Positions 46,621 to 59,039 of a DNA stretch of 64,000 bases are shown here, piece by piece. The position numbers and the translations under genes are program-made. The notes below the pieces were generated by a model. The model searched no databases. It had not been told where the DNA came from and worked only from the letters and a program-made list of their open reading frames with translations. Source of the stretch: Siphonodentalium dalli (lineage: Eukaryota; Mollusca; Scaphopoda; Gadilida; Siphonodentaliidae); contig CP136065.1 of assembly GCA_032622095.1 (NCBI GenBank), forward strand, positions 154,323,577 to 154,387,576, read 5' to 3'. How positions within the stretch are numbered: position 1 is the first letter of the stretch; each line of letters starts with the position of its first letter.

Positions 46621-48204
46621 TGAAATTTTGGCTCAATTTTTTTTCCCTGGATGATAACTGCATAATGATTACTGAATGGAATTAAATTTTGTTTTTAGAC
46701 TTTGCAATTCGGGTTTTCTTGGTTTCCGGATCATAACTTCAGTTAATTTTGAATTAATGGAATGAATTTGGTATGCAAGTTTGAAACATGTGTGCATAAA
46801 ATACAGGTTAAGTTCGATTTTGGGTTCCTCTGCCATTTTTTGCCAGAGATGCGGACCTTTTTCGACTTCTTTGTTTCCTGTTGATAACTGCAGGTAGGAT
46901 TGATTTATTACCAACCCGATGTGTGCACATCTGACTCAACATTCCATCTCAAATGATTCTCACCAGACTTATGTGGCCTTTATTATTGATATATTTTTTA
47001 ATTTATTGGTTTTCGACTGATAACTCTAGGTTCTGGAATTTTAATGAAATGCAATTTAAAATGAGCCAACGGGTGTAGGCCTATTATATATACATATATC
47101 ACCGTGCAAGCGGTGCTCTTGTTCAGTGTTTTCTTTCCAATTGCTAGAAATCGTCCAGTGCTCCAGCATGTACAATATTTAGTGGGCAATAGATATATTT
47201 TTCTGACGAATTCAGCAATAAGAAGGCAAATGATTTCAGCATGGCAGCAATCTTTGTGTCGTCACCAGCCATTCCAGTCGCGACACAATCACACCCGTAT
47301 ACATGATATCACTAACCCGGAAGGTATCACCAACACCAGACTGAATGGGATTTTTTTTCTTCATATATATTATATCCGAATATGTGTGTTTTTCATCATT
47401 TCATGGCCAACAAAATTTCAAAATTTCAGTCTATACAGTAGATTCATATTGTTCTATCAGTCTGATTTTCTAACCAGTATATAGTTTTGTTTTCAGATTA
47501 AAAGCCGCATATTTTGATAATCTCCCTCAAATCTGTGAACTAAAAAGGACATCGATCAGTTGAAAACCTTCCAACCTTAGGGAGCTGACATATTCAACAG
47601 CTGCGTGGAGAAAATTATGTAAACTCGATGAAAATTCCAACCTATAATTTAAAGGGGTGCAAATGGAACTTCCCGAACCGGGGACCCGGTGGGTGGTGGT
47701 GGTACACACATTAAGATGCTCTCGGTGGGCACCCGAACAGAGACCGTCTGGCCACGTCCCTTCCCACTCATGATTTACACTTTTAATGTTTCCCTTCTAT
47801 GTACAGTTCAGGGCTTATAAATGTACTATTGGAAAAATAGCATACTATTACATGTAACAGGAAATTAAAACAAATAGAACATACGCGAATACGCCCTCAC
47901 ATACGCACCTCTCCCTCAACACACAACAATAACGACATATCTTCCTTGTGCGGACCTGTCCGAAAGATAAAGTAGATATTTTCAAACTTGAATGTATTAC
48001 ATCACGTCCTGAATCGAAGTACGTGCCATTCTACAGCTGTTCAGTCTGTGTACACCACTCCAAACTGGCGGAACCGTGCAGCTCCACCAACGATTTAAGA
48101 AATAATGTTCGGCGAGCTGCATCCTGTATGGACCACGCCATCGTCATTAATGCATGCGTGAATAACCGACATAATTGATAGCTTTCAATTATTGAGTATA
48201 CGCC
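46620..48204. other. Gene-free stretch with repeat tails
   Basis: Tail units of the AGTTACGGCCC type near 46605-46880. A 76-codon ORF at 47948-48178 (MRTCPKDKVDIFKLE...) is unrecognised. A GTTGGAAGGTT-like segment near 47550 belongs to the TTGGAAATTTCC repeats. Confidence 0.4.
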
Positions 48205-48208
48205 TTAA

Positions 48209-48488
48209 CCAGAAGGGCCCTGTGCCAATGCATTCTCTTATATATGCGAGTCGACCATGGTTTTTTTTAGGCCAATGCATTCTCTTATATATGCGAGGCG
48301 ACCTATGGTCGACTCGCATATATAAGAGAATGCATTGGCACAGGGCATAACTGTAACTATCACAATGTGGTCAAGGAGCCGGTTCCAATGATATCCATAT
48401 TTGTATGGTTCTATTGAGACAGACCGAAGATATTTTAGGCTGTTGAAGCTTTATTTGGCCGGTTTTGGCCGTTTTGTTGGGTAAAGGG
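48209..48488. mobile_element. piggyBac-like MITE, left end deleted
   Basis: Right end TGTTGGGTAAAGGG at 48475-48488 matches the intact copy at 60181-60572; on the left, TTAA (48205-48208) is followed by a shortened end. The interior holds two CAATGCATTCTCTTATATAT hairpin modules (48222-48346), as in the intact copy. Confidence 0.75.
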
Positions 48489-49055
48489 TAAAGACATATT
48501 ATGGACATATTTCATTCAGTAAAACCAGTAAGTTAGAATCCAAACGCTAGCCCCGTTGGAAGAATGTAGCAAAGAACTAAGATTGTCGAAAATTCCAACC
48601 ACATCGACTGTATCATTTCAGAGAACACAATGATGGAACTTCACACAAATGTAAATATTTACTACATTATTCGGGACGCATTATTGGGCATAAACATTAC
48701 GACAATGATTGCTCCAATAATAGTCACTGTGGATAATTCGTTTATCACAATGATGCTGTTTTCTGACTACTTGGATCTAAAAATTTATGAAAATACACAC
48801 TTATTTTGGTATGATTATTTGTTATTTCATTTGGAACACCTCAGCGTAGTGTTTCACATCACTTTAATATGTATTATATAAAGTATAATAATTGAAAAAT
48901 GATTTGTTCAAGTGCGTGACGCACTTCCTCGTTTGCATGTATCATTTCGCCTGAGAATGAACATCTGACACAGTCACACCACGCCGCGATGGTTTGCAAG
49001 CCAGGTGTTATCCAAGTATTGAGTTCTTATCAGTGCTATAATTCACCGACACAAA
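48488..49055. other. No gene seen
   Basis: AT-rich; an 83-codon ORF at 48630-48881 is hydrophobic and unrecognised. Confidence 0.4.
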
Positions 49056-52000
49056 TAGTCCAGGAGATATTGGTCGACCTCTTCACCCCCAGGACTTAAC
49101 TTCACCCCACTAATTTTCTTCCTTAAGGTCTCCTCTAATTTTTTTCACTTGTTAACAAGAAAAAAAAGTGGCCGCAGAGACTCCAGACAAATGGCGTCCA
49201 TCATGGCGGCCATTTTTTTTAATGCACCAGGTCTCTTTTATCGCCATTATAGTAAAGATGATAGCACATGCGGTCTTGTTTTCCGCTCGATTCGCTAATA
49301 TACAACCCTTACAAATTAGCCAAAAATCCGACACCAGAATCCAATATGGCGGCCAAGATGGCCGCCGAAATGTGAAAATATGCTATTTTTCTGACATGTT
49401 ACCACATTTCGTTTGTCTCTGTGGGAAAATGTTAGAATTTTTGCGTCATGTTATACATTTATCATATAGAGGAGTCATTGGCGAATACATGGGGACCATA
49501 ATATGCATTCATTGCGGGATATTTTTGTCCGATATCACGTTTTCCCAAATGCCGGTATCATAGGTCAAAGCCGAATCTCCGTTAATAACGCGATGTTATG
49601 TTTCGAATCAATGAATGTTATTGCTATTATAACAACACCCATGCATATATATTTGCAGGAGATACTCGAGCTAGGATTCCTCTTATACCTGAGTTGAGGA
49701 ATATTTACCCAAATCCAAGATGGCGGCCAAAATGGCCACCAGAAATAAAAATCTCCGAAAATCGCTGATTTTAACATCAGTGAGCATTATTGTCATGACA
49801 ACTCCACACCTGCTTACTATTGTAAGTTGGGAACACTTAGGCGAAGGACTTTCTTACCATATCCAAATAAAAGTCCCCCAATATCCAAAATGGCGCCCAC
49901 AATGGCGGACAGATTTTGAAAAATCACCGAAATTCCCTCATATTCACATCATTGGGCATTATTGTCGAGACAACTCCATCCATGCGTACAGTTGAGTTGG
50001 AAATACTGAGGTGAAGTAATTACCTTACATCTCATGCAAGAAATTGTTTTCCAAATCGAAGATGGCGGCCAAAATGGCGACCGAAATTTGAAAACAAGTC
50101 TACATTACTTTACTTTCTTAGGATGGGCGTTATTGTTTCGCGATTTCTACCAACCATTACATGTTGATATGTATGAATTATTCATTAGGGTTTGGCAAGT
50201 GATACTCACAGTCAATATGGCGGCCAACTGGCGGGCATAAATTGAAAAGAAGCCGATATTATCACATACTAATTTCAACTTTTTGTCATAATATTGATTT
50301 GTATAAACGAAACGGTACATAATATAAGCCATATATTAGTTCCAATGTAAGTCGTAGCCTTTTGGAAGGATGAAAACCCACACTCGCAATGTGGCATTTC
50401 AAAATCCATTCTCCACTAAGGGCTCATACTGGCCGTAACCGTATATAGGTGCGCCGAATAGTCATATTATGACTTCCAAGAATCAAAACAACAGTACCTG
50501 AGTTTATTCTGAATTGCCACATTCAGCATTATCTAGACTCGTTTCCGTCTCTTCGTCAGATTAATCTATCTCACTCACAACAACAGTTCACTACTCTTCT
50601 TTGTAGGAGTGTGCAACTAATCGGAATGTTTCAAACAATACATATGCCGGTGTCCAGCTCACGTGTTGGTTTCGAAAGCTTGGAATTCTTAGCGAGCTTC
50701 ATTCGTGGTATAGCTTATGGTATAATTCAGATGCTACATATGGGGTATATGCGTCATCTTTTGCGATACACTATACAGGTATTCGGTCGATGCGTATACT
50801 AGCTTTCAGAAGGACCTATCTATCTGCGTATTGTCAGCTTTGGTGACCTAATGGGGTTAACAACGTGTACACCTGGTGATCTTCCCAAAGAGCCACTTCT
50901 CAATATATGGTTCATCAATTCACATACTCATCTAATGCACTGACGTACCCGGACAACTTCTGTATATGGCTTCGAATGTTGAAAGCCCGACATTTGACGG
51001 ATGCATTTCTGCTAAGGCGTAGAAGACCATATTGCATAATATACCCAAACTCCTTGAACATGATCATAAGAACAAGCTTGTTGGCGTCCAGCAATCGTCT
51101 CCCCGAACAGATCCAAGCAGATGATAACAATACACACGGTGCTAGTTTGTGGGTATGTGTCATGATAGTGGAAATGAAATTGGACCATGACTGCACCGCC
51201 CCTTATTTTGTTATGTTTTAGATTCAGACAGGATCTCATGTGTGGCTTTGCTTTCCTTGTATGCTAAGATTGTATGTCCCCATCCGTTTGGAAGCCGTTC
51301 TTAAACAACTGGACCAGGAGTATGCCATTGGCTAATGCTGTATAAGCCCCACCAAGACTGGGGTGTAGTCTTAAAGGCGATACCTTTGATAGTTGGTTGA
51401 TATGTCATACTCACGCTGGGTGGTATGGTTCAAGAAAGTACAAATGCCATCAACAAAAGGGTGAAATGTTCAACGCGAAGAACATCCAGAGGAATGTTAC
51501 GTTGACGAGCTCTTGCATTCAGTTCAACAAACGTTGGTACACCAAGTGATTTCTTGGTAACATCACCAATGCGACCATTTTCCTGCATGAGACATTAACT
51601 ACTATATTCTAAAGTTATATATATAAAGCTATATGATCATAAAGGTCGCGTTCCCCAACGGCCACAGCCATTGCCATCGAGACTGTAAATTGTTCTTTAA
51701 ATACATAGTGAAATAAAGGCACCACAGTTCATGACATTTTCTTGAATAATACCGCCCACATACTGACACTAACCCCGAGAGAGGATAACAAAACACGCAT
51801 ACATTCATGCTATAAAGACATTATCCTTTAGTCCATCCGACTGTTTTGAGGGAGGCTAGCATATTATTATCCAGATAAAAGTGTACGTAGTTGAATCAGA
51901 AAGGCTTCGAAACGGATGTGGAAATACAATCTTACCACACCAAATAAAACCGACACGCACGACATTCGATATCTTAAACATGCACCAGGTGTAGGGGTGG

Positions 52001-54030
52001 TGTATACAGTGGCCCATTTCATTCCCACTATCATGGCGCATGTCCACAAACTAGCACCGCGAGCATTGTTCTTCTCTGCTGGGATATATTCGACGAGACA
52101 ACTGCGGAACGTCACACAGTTTACTTCGGATAATGGTCAAGAAGTGTGGGTAGTCTGTACACTAGGGTCTTCTCCTTAGCATATAGACATCTGTCCAAGG
52201 GAATGAGACAGCTAGCAACCTTCGAAACACTGTCAAAGTTGTCTACATATGCCAATGCGTTCGCTGAGTTTGTGATTTGACGAATCATCTATTGAGAAGT
52301 GACTAGCTAACTGGTTCGCCAGGTGTACATGTCGTTATCCCATGGGGTATGAGACACATACATAGAGATGACCTTCTGTAAGCTAAACACCGGAAAATGA
52401 ATTGTTTGAAACGTTATGATTAGAGGGACCCTACTCCCAGGAAGTGGTGAATACTTTGTCGGTGTGAGCGACCTAGATTTTTCAGACAAAGAAATGGAAG
52501 CTGGTCCATATAATTATGGACGTGACGTGGCATATCAGAATCTGTTATCATGTAATTCTTCTGATATAACTATTCGGCGCACCTACGCTTACGGCCATTA
52601 TCGGCGCTAAGTTGAGACTGGATTTCGAAATGCCAAATCGCGATATTAATTGTGGTGTTTCATCTTTCCAGAAGGATACGAGCTATGTTATGCGTTTTGA
52701 TACCTTTAAGTTGAACTAGTAGATGGTTTATGTACAGTTTCGTCCATACATACCGATATTATGACAAAAAGTTGAAATTAAAATGTGAAAATATCGATTT
52801 CTTTTCAATTTCTAGCCGCCAATTTAGCAGCGATCTTGGCTGTGATAATCAATTGCCAAACCCTAATGAATACTTCGTGTCACTATTCCATATCAACACG
52901 TAATGGTGGATAGAAAACGCGAAACAATAACGCCCATCGTAAGAAAGTAAAGTAATGTAGACTTGTTTTCAAATTTCGGTCGCCATTTTGGCCGCCATCT
53001 TCGATTTGGAAAACAATTTCTTGCATGAGATGTAATGTAATTACTTCACCTCAGTACTTACAACTCAAGTGTAAGCATGGGTGGAGTTGTCTCGACAATA
53101 ATGCCCTATGATGTGAATATGAGGGAATTTCGGTGATTTTTCAAAATCTGTCCGCCATTGTGGTCGCCGTTTTGGATTTGGGGGACTTTTATTTGGATAT
53201 GGTACAAGGAAAGTTCTTCGCCTAAGTGTTCCCAACTTACAATAGTAAGCAGGTGTGGAGTTGTCATGACAATAATGCTCACTGATGTTAAAATCAGCGA
53301 TTTTCGGCGATTTTTTATTTCTGGTGGCCATTTTGGCCGCCATCTTGGATTTGGGTAAATATTCCTCAACTCAGGTATAAGAGGAATCCTAGCTCGAGTA
53401 TCTCCTGCAAATATATATGCATGGGTGTTGTTATAATAGCAATAACATTCATTGATTCGAAACATAACATCGCGTTATTAATTTAACTTAACGGAGATTC
53501 GGCTTTGGCCTATGATACCGGCATTTGGGAAAACGTGATATCGGACAAAAATATCCCGCAATGAATGCATATTATGGTCCCCATGTGTTCGCCAATGACT
53601 CCTCTATATGACAAATGTATAACATGACGCAAACATTCTAACATTTTCCCACAGAGACAAACGAAAGGTGGTAACATGTCAGAAAAATAGCATATTTCCA
53701 CATTTCGGCGGCCATCTTGGCCGCCATATTGGATTCTGGTGTCGGATTTTTGGCTAATTTGTAAGGATTATATATTAGCATAACGAATCGAGCGGAAAAC
53801 AAGACCGCATGTGCTATCATCTTTACTATAATGGCGATCAAAGAGACCTGGTGCATTTAAAAAAAATGGCCGCCATGATGGACGCCATCTTGTCTGGAGT
53901 CTCTGCGGCCACTTTTTTTTCTTGTTATCAAGTGAAAAAAATTAGAGGAGACCTTAAGGAAGAAAATTAGTGGGGTGAAGTTAAGTCCTGGGGGGGGGGG
54001 TGCAGAGGTCGACCAATATCTCCTGGACTA
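49056..54030. mobile_element. Large palindrome (about 5 kb), arms of about 2.2 kb
   Basis: Left arm 49056 to about 51310, right arm about 51885 to 54030, spacer of roughly 570 bases. The outer ends TAGTCCAGGAGATATTGGTC and its complement are exact, and ordered matches continue inward: AGGACTTAACTTCACCCCAC, GACTCCAGACAA, ATGGCGTCCATCATGGCGGC, GCACATGCGGTCTTGTTTTC, CCGCCATCTTGGATTTGGGT, AAGTAAAGTAATGTAGACTT, AGGTGCGCCGAATAGT, CGTTTCAAACAATTCAT and CCACAAACTAGCACCG. The outer 1.3 kb is nearly identical; the inner part is clearly diverged. It fits a foldback element or an inverted segmental duplication. No transposase. Confidence 0.88.
51430..51582 (-). other. Exon-like segment in the palindrome spacer
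   Basis: On the minus strand, after ATGTCTCATGCAG, 50 codons run to TGA: ENGRIGDVTKKSLGVPTF, VELNARARQRNIPLDVL, RVEHFTLLLMAFVLS. The composition looks like real protein ending in a hydrophobic segment. The E-N-G-R-I...K-K word recalls the segment before the last membrane helix of ionotropic glutamate-type receptors, but this is weak. Reading continues past the stop with only a few further stops, so it may be a decayed gene fragment. I do not assign a function. Confidence 0.3.
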
Positions 54031-54351
54031 AAACAGTCAAAATGTGAAATACATAATCCGCATAATATTTGACATACCAACTCAAGTTTGGTATAACTTC
54101 TATTTGCAGTATCGATGCGCGGCTTTGACATCCGAAATTATGATGGGTATATACCAGTAGTATATGCTGGCAGAGTGCCCACCGCCAGGGGTGGACCAGA
54201 TTCCCACCGGCTGCCACAGGAGTACTGAGGTGCCCGAACACTGGGAACTGACCCTCTGGGACATGTGCCAGCCCCCCCCCCACCGATTTGGGGGGGGGGG
54301 GGCAGATGCCAGCACATGAGAGGTGAACCAGAGAGCCAACCGAGGGGTTAC
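54031..54351. other. Short spacer between the two palindromes
   Basis: GC-richer sequence with a poly(G) run near 54290-54302. Overlapping ORFs on both strands are unrecognised. Confidence 0.4.
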
Positions 54352-54828
54352 GTACCTTTATTCCGAAGACCCAATACTCCGAAGTTCCGATATTCCGATA
54401 CTACGAAAGTCCGTTATTCCGAATGTCCAATAATATACGAAGCACCGATATTAATACCTAAGGCTAAACACTCCGAAGGTAAGATATTCCGAGGTACTAA
54501 TACCCCGAAGGTCTAATTAATACTCCGAAGGCCCAATATACTCCGAAGGTCTAATACTCCGAAGTTTGTATACTCCGAATACCGATTACTCCGAAGTTTC
54601 GAAACTCCGAATGTTTTCTGATGTAACGACGGGTAAATTTCACCGCATACAGACCTTTGGTTGACGTTTTATGGATAAATCTACCGATGCATTGTGTATT
54701 GTTGTGACTGTGGGTTTCTGAGATTCCACACTGTCCCCGTGGGCCTTAGACGAGAGCAAGCGACGTGAATGTGTTCCTTATTCCTTATTCACCATATATA
54801 ATAATAACTGACCGGAATGACCCCAAAT

Positions 54829-55080
54829 TCGTTCATAGCCACCTCGGCCAAACATTTTGGGCTGAATGTGAGTCGTGTTGAAAAAGTTGGTCAAAAAGTG
54901 GTCCGAGCGCAGCAGGTCTTAAAAATATCGGGACTTGGGGGTAATCATCACAAATTATATTTTTGGGACCGAGCACCGCTCGGACCACTTTTCGACACGT
55001 TTTCATCATCGACCCAACTTTTATCAAACGACCCAACTTATTTTCGGCTCAAAATGTTTTGCCGAGGTGGCTATGAATGA
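54829..55080. mobile_element. Hairpin MITE, TTCATAGCCACCTCGGC ends
   Basis: GTTCATAGCCACCTCGGCCA, then AACATTTTGGGCTGAA on the left faces TTCGGCTCAAAATGTTTT and GCCGAGGTGGCTATGAA on the right. A second inner pair (AAGTGGTCCGAGCG and GCTCGGACCACTT) lies inside. A diverged relative is seen near 59050-59230 on the other side of the palindrome. Confidence 0.8.
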
Positions 55081-56266
55081 TTCTGGAGTTATCCCGACTA
55101 GACTGGTACCCTGTCCCAACTCCAGCTACTCGCCCGTAGGGACAGGGATAGGCTAAACAGAAAGTGGAATTTTGAATTGTGTTTCCGGTTTGTGAGACAT
55201 TGTTTTAAAATAGAAAAGCACATTTCAACATCGGTACGTTTTTATTACTTTAATAATACAAGACGCAAGTATATAACTTTGACAACTACTCAATCAAATG
55301 GAATAGAGTGTTTTTCACAGGAATCGACTAACCCCGATCAACGGCAATAAGTTAAATAGTGCGAAATCATGTTTTTGTAGCTTGGATATTTGGAAACTCT
55401 GATGTCAACAAACACCCCCCGTAACCGGTTACATCAATTTTGTGTCGAAGTTTGCTGCCTCATGTCGCATTTTATTAACTAAATTCGTCGGGGATATATT
55501 TACGCTCATGTTGATACCAAAATTAACGCAATGGGTCGATGTCATTTGCCTGGGTGGACCTTTTACCATAAATTGCCAAACTTTGCTATACCGTCCCATG
55601 ATCTGACAAGTTGGTCAGTCTGTACTACATACATTTAAGGGGTTTATTTACATTACTGATAAAACAGGTATCTCCTTCACACATATATATGTCAATATAA
55701 GTTGATGACGATAGTTTTATTTGTTCCAAATAATTTTCGTGAGGTACTAGTAATCACCTCGCGCACGGTTACATCAACATTGAAGAAGTTTGCTGCCTCA
55801 TGTCTGATTTTTTTATTTCGATGTTTTGGCTATATTATTGTGGTAATTTTAGTACCAAAATCATATATATGAGGCAGATATATTTTGTTTGCGTGATGTC
55901 ACTCATTTGAAAGAGTTGTCAGCTACAAAGAGGCGATCTAATTAATAAATATGATATTACTTGGTAGATTTGACATTAATTTATTTATTTGTTTGTGACA
56001 GTGACCCCCGCACATGTTTTATTGGTGACACAGTGACCCTGCACCTGTTTGACATTCAGTCTCAGGCTGATTTCGGACCTGATATCAAACCAACCAAGTA
56101 ATATCCTCTAAATTTCAAGCCTAAAATTAAATAAACCTAGTTAACTGCATACCATGTTGTTCTGATAGAAACTATTGCCTCAAATAAAAAAAATGGGTCC
56201 CTATTTCAGAAAATTAATTGCTTATTTTCTATTGATTAATTTGATTAAAAATCTTTTCTGTATTAA

Positions 56267-56506
56267 CCTTTCCATGACTGGAGCTTCCTCAAATTTTGTG
56301 AACACCCTGTGCCAATGCACTCTCTTATAAATGTGAGGATCCCTTATAAAACATAATGCTTTGGCCAAACAATATTTACCTTGATCTTGTAAGACAATGC
56401 ATTCTCTTATATATGCGAGGCGCCCTATGGGAGACTCGCAAATATAAGAGAATGCTTTGGAACAGGGTCTTTAATGCTGCACCAGTACGGCTCCCGTCAT
56501 GAAAGG
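56267..56506. mobile_element. TTAA-type MITE with a hairpin core
   Basis: TTAA at 56263-56266, left end CCTTTCCATGACTGGAGC, right end GCTCCCGTCATGAAAGG followed by ATTA (a degenerate TTAA). The core carries CAATGCACTCTCTTATAAAT and an inverted GCATTCTCTTATATATGCGA hairpin (56398-56456). Relatives: 12111 onward and 31090-31180. Confidence 0.75.
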
Positions 56507-56690
56507 ATTACAGATTTGCACTCTAATCCTCATCAATTTATAGTTTTGACTTTTACAATGTAGCACTGGTACTTGATTTACTGAGAGTAATGTAGAATGA
56601 AATAGAATATTCTTATGCAGATTTTGAGGTAAATAGTCCAGGTGTCATTTATAAATTTGGTAGACAAATAAAAATATTAGGATCAGGGTC

Positions 56691-57130
56691 AAGCCTGGAT
56701 ATAGTGTGTCAGACATTTGCAGAATGAGGTCCCCAGAGGGTGAATTTAGTGATGCTACTATGCATCACCAAATTAACCCTCTGGGAACCTCATTCTGCTT
56801 AGGCCTCATCTTCTGGAAGTACATGTACCAGTATCTATGGCCTCAAATTAACATTTATTTTAGTTACTTTTCTGTTCAGTTACTATTTTCCCCCTAATTT
56901 GCAGACAATAATTTGCATAATCGAGGTGACTAATGAGTGAACATTATCAACTTCAACTGGGGAATTTCAATATGATCCTAGGTCTCCCATAGCAGTTGAG
57001 GCCTAAGCAGAATGAGGTTCCCAAATGGTGAATTTGGTGATGCTAGCCTGCTGTGTCTGACAGTGTCAATAAATTCACTCTCTGGGGACATGATTCTGCA
57101 AATGTCAGACACACTAAATCCGGGCTTGGT
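56691..57130. mobile_element. TIR element with CAAGCCTGGATATAGTGTG ends
   Basis: The left end (AAGCCTGGATATAGTGTGTC, AGACATTTGCAGAATGAGG, TCCCCAGAGGGTGAATTTA) matches the complement of the right end (GAATTTATTGACACTG in its inner part) over about 57 bases. Two internal GAATGAGGTCCCCAGAGGG hairpins are present. Best preserved copy of the family in the window. Confidence 0.8.
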
Positions 57131-57170
57131 CTGGGTATTTATTAAGGTAGGTATGGGGGACCTCAAACTG

Positions 57171-57387
57171 TACAGTAATGCTCTAAGTAATCGACTTCTT
57201 AACCACAGCAGAATTATGGGTAACTTTTCAGGATTTAGTTGGAAATATGGCTTGTTGCCATTCATCGGAAAGTTCTCCCCGTGAGCTTTCCGATGAATGG
57301 CAACAAGCCATATTTCCGACTAAATCCTGAAAAGTTACCCATAATTCTGCTGTGGTTAAGAAGTCGATTACTTAGAGCAATACTGTA
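57171..57387. mobile_element. Palindromic MITE, copy 1
   Basis: TACAGTAATGCTCTAAGTAA at the left, the inverse at the right; the arms (CCACAGCAGAATTATGGG, TTTCAGGATTTAGT, GGAAATATGGCTTGTTGCCA) are almost perfect over 105 bases each, with only a few unpaired bases at the tip. The whole is a single long hairpin. Confidence 0.9.
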
Positions 57388-57590
57388 GTAATTGACTCTT
57401 TAGCCACAGCAGAATTATGGGAAATGTTTCAGGATTTAGTCGGAAATATGGCTTGTTGCTATTCAGTGGAAAACTCTCACCGAGAGCTATCTGATGAATG
57501 GCAGCAAGCCATATTTCCGACTAAATCCTGAAAAATTACCCATAATTCTGCTGTGGTTAAGGAGTCGATTATTTAGGGCATTACTGTACA
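57388..57590. mobile_element. Palindromic MITE, copy 2, directly adjoining
   Basis: Second hairpin of the same family, right after copy 1, with a shortened left end (TAATTGACTCTTTAGCC) and an intact right end (TTAGGGCATTACTGTACA). More mismatches than copy 1. Confidence 0.88.
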
Positions 57591-57656
57591 AGTAGGCCTG
57601 TACTGTACAAGACATGCTTTTTTCAATATGTCATACAAACTATTATTAATTTTTAG

Positions 57657-57724
57657 GTGATGAGCTGAGAAGAGTTATAACCACCTTACCAAGACTCATA
57701 GATCATAATGTCATGAGGATAAAG
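57657..57724 (+). other. Isolated exon-like segment, gene unknown
   Basis: 68 bases between TTAATTTTTAG and GTATGA: 2 bases, then 22 codons reading DELRRVITTLPRLIDHNVMR and IK. Only one frame is open and it leads in phase to the donor. The peptide looks like an amphipathic helix. I do not recognise the protein. It lies inside the 54-60 kb palindrome, so it is either a host exon bracketed by element copies or a captured fragment. Confidence 0.45.
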
Positions 57725-58195
57725 GTATGATTTCAGAGCTGTTAGCCATTTATTCCAAATATATTATAAAATTGTATTTAAAATAATAACCACTAAAATA
57801 TGATATGCATTTCAGAAAACTTACAGAAAAACTTTGTCTTTTTTTCTCACGGAGTGGTGTTTGGTCGGGGTGCTGATATCCCGATTTCTTTTTACATTTC
57901 TTCTCTTTGTACTGACACTCGTTGATATTTAACTTGGTGTACGGTCCATTTCTGCAAAATATTAAACATATTACTAGTACTTATGCTATAACTAAGCTAT
58001 AATAGCAACATGATTTTTTTCATCTACTACTATTTTTAATTATTTACATGCAATATAGTACACATTTTGCTGAGACTCAAAATTATTATAAAAAAAATAT
58101 ATACTGGTATGGTCAAACATGAATAGCCATACTGACATACAGACAACAACAAATAATATGCACTAGTAATATTAACCCTCAGGCTCCGTTGCTCC
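57725..58195. other. No gene seen
   Basis: AT-rich interior of the palindrome, intron-like if the preceding segment is an exon. Confidence 0.4.
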
Positions 58196-59039
58196 CCAGA
58201 CAACTCAGATTTTCACGTTTGACACAAAACACCTCACGCAAACAAAATATATCTGCCTCATATAGATGATTTTGGTACTAAAATGACCACAATAATATAG
58301 CTGAAACATCGAAATAAAACAATCAGACATGAGGCAGCAAACTTCTTCAATGTTGATGTAACCGTGCACGAGGGGGGGGGGTGTGATTACTAGTACCTCA
58401 CGAAACTTATTTGGAACAAATAAAACTATCGTCATCAACTTATATTGACATATATGTGTGAAGGAGATACCTGTTTTATCATTAATGTAAATAAACCCCT
58501 TAAATGTATGTAGTACAGACTGACCAACTTGTCAGATCATGGGACGGTATAGCCAAGTTTGGCAATTTATGGTAAAAGGTTCACCCAGGCAAATCACATC
58601 GACCCATTGCGTTAATTTTGGTATCAACATGAGCGTAAATATATCCCCGACGAATTTAGTTAATAAAATGCGACATGAGGCAGCAAACTTCGACACAAAA
58701 TTGATGTAACCTGTTACGGGGGGTGTTTGTTGACATCAGAGTTTCCAAATATCCAAGCTACAAAAACATGATTTCGCACTATTTAACTTATTGCCGTTGA
58801 TCGGGGTTAGTCGATTCCTGTGAAAAACACTCTATTCAATTTGATTGAGTAGTTGTCAAAGTTATATAATTGCGTCTTGTATTATTAAATTAAGAAAAAC
58901 GTACCCATGTTGAAATGTGCTTTTCTATTTTAAAACAATGTCTCACAAACCGGAAACACAATTCAAAATTCCACTTTCTGTTTAGCCTATCCCTGTCCCT
59001 ACGGGCGAGTAGCTGGGGTTGGGACAGGGTACCAGTCTA

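Noticed and set aside
50907-52179. Overlapping ORFs of 75-104 codons in both palindrome arms as genes
   Set aside because: Corresponding arm copies are open in different frames and carry stops, so none is conserved as a protein. They may be remnants of one old gene, but I cannot support a call.
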